Source: Ilex aquifolium (taxonomy: Eukaryota; Streptophyta; Magnoliopsida; Aquifoliales; Aquifoliaceae). Taken from it: a DNA stretch of 64,000 bases. The translations under genes and the position numbers were made by a program. Shown here in pieces: positions 61,847-64,000 of this stretch. The stretch is taken from assembly GCA_951799425.1 (NCBI GenBank), contig OX637393.1, forward strand, positions 4,178,001 through 4,242,000, given 5' to 3'. The notes below the pieces were generated by a model. The model saw only the letters and a program-made list of their open reading frames with translations, did not search any database and had not been told where the DNA came from. Every line of letters starts with the position of its first letter. Within the stretch, counting starts at the first letter, position 1.

Positions 61847-62366
61847 CTAAGATGTTGGATAGGAAGAATCCATAGCAATCCCACAGAGGCCTTCTTTGAC
61901 TTCGATATCTCTTTGCATCATTATGTATCCTTCATCTCCCCAACTGGTGCCCCATGAGTTCTTGACTAACCAATACTTTGTCCCATCAGCAGTAGTCCCA
62001 TACCCAACTGCCGTAACACCATGATCTAAATCGGTTCCACAATCTCCTGTGAAAACCCCGTTTGAGTAAAATTGGAACGCAGCTCCACTTGCATCAATGG
62101 AAACAGAAATTGGTCGATTAGCCACAGCCTTCAATAGAGCCTTCTCACTGTTGGCGGGAACATTCTCATAACCCTTAATCTTGGCAGCATGAGAAGCTTC
62201 TTCCTTAGTGTTGCAAGTTCCATCAGTTGCCTTGTATGGATAAATTGATTCGGTGGCAATTCCTTTGTTCTTCACAATAAATTCAAACCCATCTTCAATT
62301 AAACCACCCTCACATCCTGCATCTTCACCGCCTATGTCACAATCCACTAGCTCCTGCTCGGACAGT
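61847..62366 (-). pseudogene. Gene C, block 3: truncated cysteine protease pseudogene
   Basis: Only the second exon from LSEQELVDC to YPTS remains (His and Asn motifs present, the Cys at the position of residue 221 retained). Promoter, exon 1, intron and the catalytic Cys are gone. At 62366 the sequence jumps from the position equivalent to 12164 to that of 15182 in block 1, a 3017-bp deletion with no microhomology. The frame happens to stay open for 24 codons into the former D 3' flank, but there is no promoter of its own. Confidence 0.92.
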
Positions 62367-62480
62367 AGAAATCCAAAAAACTCATCCATCTGTAGTTTGA
62401 TGGTAGTTACATAATAGGATATAAGGCTGGCCCCCAACCTGCCTCAATAATGACAACAGGCTAGTGTACTGAGTTGCTCT

Positions 62481-64000
62481 TTATGTAGTAGGATATATAG
62501 CATTCATTGTAATGCCACACATACCTTCTTTGTTAGCAACATCTCTTTGCAATCTAATGTACCCATTCTCTCCCCAACCTCTGCACCCCATGAATTTTTG
62601 CATATCCAGAACTTAGTACCGTCTTTACTTGTCCCATATCCAATTGTTGTGATAGCATGAATTATGTTTAGTCCCACAATGACCAGTTACAACCGCGCTC
62701 AAGTAAAATTGGAAACGACTAGGAACGACACTAATTGAGACCGGTTGATTGGCCACAGCTGCTAGTAGCGCCGCCACATCATTGGAGGGAACTTTTTCAT
62801 AGCCTCTGATATTGGCTGCTTTGGCCGACGTCATATTGGCGTTGCAAGTTGCCTCTGTGTCTGTGGTTCTATAGGGGTAAGCCTTTTCAGTTGTGAGGCC
62901 TTTGTTTCGTATAACAAAGTCGAAAGCATGTTGCACTGAACTGCTGTGACAGCCATTTTGAAAACCATCACAGTCAACGATATGTTGCTCAGACAACGAA
63001 ATCAAATGACCGGTTTTGATTTGAGTAATTCCTTCCATAGCTGCCACAGCTCAAAATATCCAGCAACATCCTGTGCACAAATAATTTAGAGAAGAGAGTG
63101 AATGAGTGACAAGAAATTGAAAATGGAAGTTGGATGTATAGGTTCTCAATTTAGGGTGGTAATTGAGACAGGCTTGTTTAGGTTCATTTTATCGACTCCC
63201 CAAACAGTACTATAAGAATCATTATTGAACATCCCCTTGTAATTGTACATAGCAATAACATATTTTGGTTCAGGCATTTGCTCATATAATGTCACTGAAG
63301 AATGAGCCATTTTCATTGTTATTGTTCCGACTGTTAAAATTATGTCTCTTGAGCCAGCTCAATTACCAAGCTTAGATTTGTGCTCAAAAACTTGGGTCGA
63401 TAAAAACTTTCTTTCATTGAGTCGAAACTATTCAATTTCTCGCCAAAAAATTCCAAATATTAAACATTAGAGCTTAAAAATCAGTCCAAATGGTCTCTTT
63501 CTCAACAAAAGGTGCCCAAACAACGTGTAATAAATTTTAAATCAAGTACTAGAAGATGAATGTTTTTAAAAAATCTGTTGGAGAAGAGTGTGATGGAGAA
63601 CTGTCCATGGTTTGGAGCTATATAGTGATACAATCCAGGGGATTATTTGAAAATTAACATTAGAGTTACTTATAGAGATGAAGTTATTCAAGTCGAGCCA
63701 AACCTACTCTTAAGTTGGTAGGATTCGACTAATTTGCAAAACTAATATTAAAGTCAAATCACAATTAATCTTATTAACTTTATAAGTTGATTGAGTCTCA
63801 ACGAGATAAAACTGAGTCATGCTGAGGTCATTTATCTTACCACATTGACATTGGCTCTTCACGAGCGTGACAGCTCCTCTCCTTCTCCAATCCATACTAG
63901 GTGTTACTGCCCTCACATTTTTCACCTAAATGGCAATTTAGGCGATATTTGATACGATTGAATCAAGTTGCCAGTATGAGAGGCAATGAATTCTTCATTA
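62481..64000 (-). pseudogene. Gene D, block 3: cysteine protease pseudogene, cut by the window end
   Basis: Exon 2 is 63070-62481 and the exon 1 remnant runs from 63841 past the window end. Besides the shared frameshift before the catalytic His, it has a private stop TGA (63051-63053) right after CCWIF, where blocks 1 and 2 have TCA, and a one-base loss in exon 1 near 63920. The decay continued after the blocks separated. Confidence 0.9.

Larger units (their letters stand above)
43653..64000. repeat. Tandem segmental block 3 (partial, more diverged)
   Basis: Third copy, cut by the window end inside D exon 1. It differs from blocks 1 and 2 by scattered substitutions (13 in the 593-bp B exon 2, 2 in the 596-bp A exon 2, counted by eye), a 145-bp insertion with a poly-G tract in the LTR, a loss of about 90 bp near 45360, a private Copia element, and a 3.0-kb deletion that removes the 5' half of gene C. 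Confidence 0.96.

Overview
The window is eudicot nuclear DNA: AT-rich, with GT-AG introns, plant-type papain-like cysteine protease genes, and plant transposons (Copia and Ty3/gypsy-type LTRs, Mutator-like, CACTA and LINE elements). I cannot name the species. I see no tRNA, rRNA, CRISPR or bacterial feature.

The dominant structure is a tandem array of one block of about 20.57 kb, present nearly three times: positions 1-20570, 20571-43652 and 43653-64000 (the third is cut by the window end). Each block carries four paralogous protease genes on the minus strand, named here A, B, C and D in order of increasing coordinate. A and C encode SAG12/SAG39-like C1A pre-pro-proteases of 342 residues in two exons joined in phase 1, just before the catalytic Cys codon. 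A is intact in all three blocks. C is full length in blocks 1 and 2, but a cysteine of a structural disulphide is replaced by Trp; in block 3 C is cut in half by a 3.0-kb deletion. B is a pseudogene everywhere, with different lesions in blocks 1/2 and in block 3. D is a decayed pseudogene, lacking its 5' end and frameshifted just before the catalytic His.

Elements shared by all blocks predate the duplications: a Mutator-like element with a perfect 9-bp target duplication behind the A promoter, a 5'-truncated LINE (LINE-1), a single CACTA end, a second LINE tail (LINE-2) in the B 3' flank, a 2.1-kb element with about 275-bp terminal inverted repeats that cuts gene D (blocks 1 and 2 completely visible), and a 2.6-2.7-kb solo LTR with target duplication GACAA in the D-A spacer. 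Elements private to one block are a 2.53-kb solo LTR in the D intron of block 2 (duplication CCTAC) and a complete but dead 6.58-kb Copia element in block 3, nested in LINE-2 (duplication AGACA).

The spacers of A, B, C and D share promoter and flank sequence, so the four-gene block itself arose by older single-gene tandem duplications. The array looks like a birth-and-death protease cluster: three intact A genes, two probably altered C genes, and at least seven broken copies. I found no convincing undescribed biochemical system. The most informative oddities are the A/B mosaic structure of gene C, the step in identity between blocks 1 and 2, the Copia LTR divergence that exceeds the divergence of the blocks, and seven copies of a perfect 10-bp palindrome inside the block-2 solo LTR.
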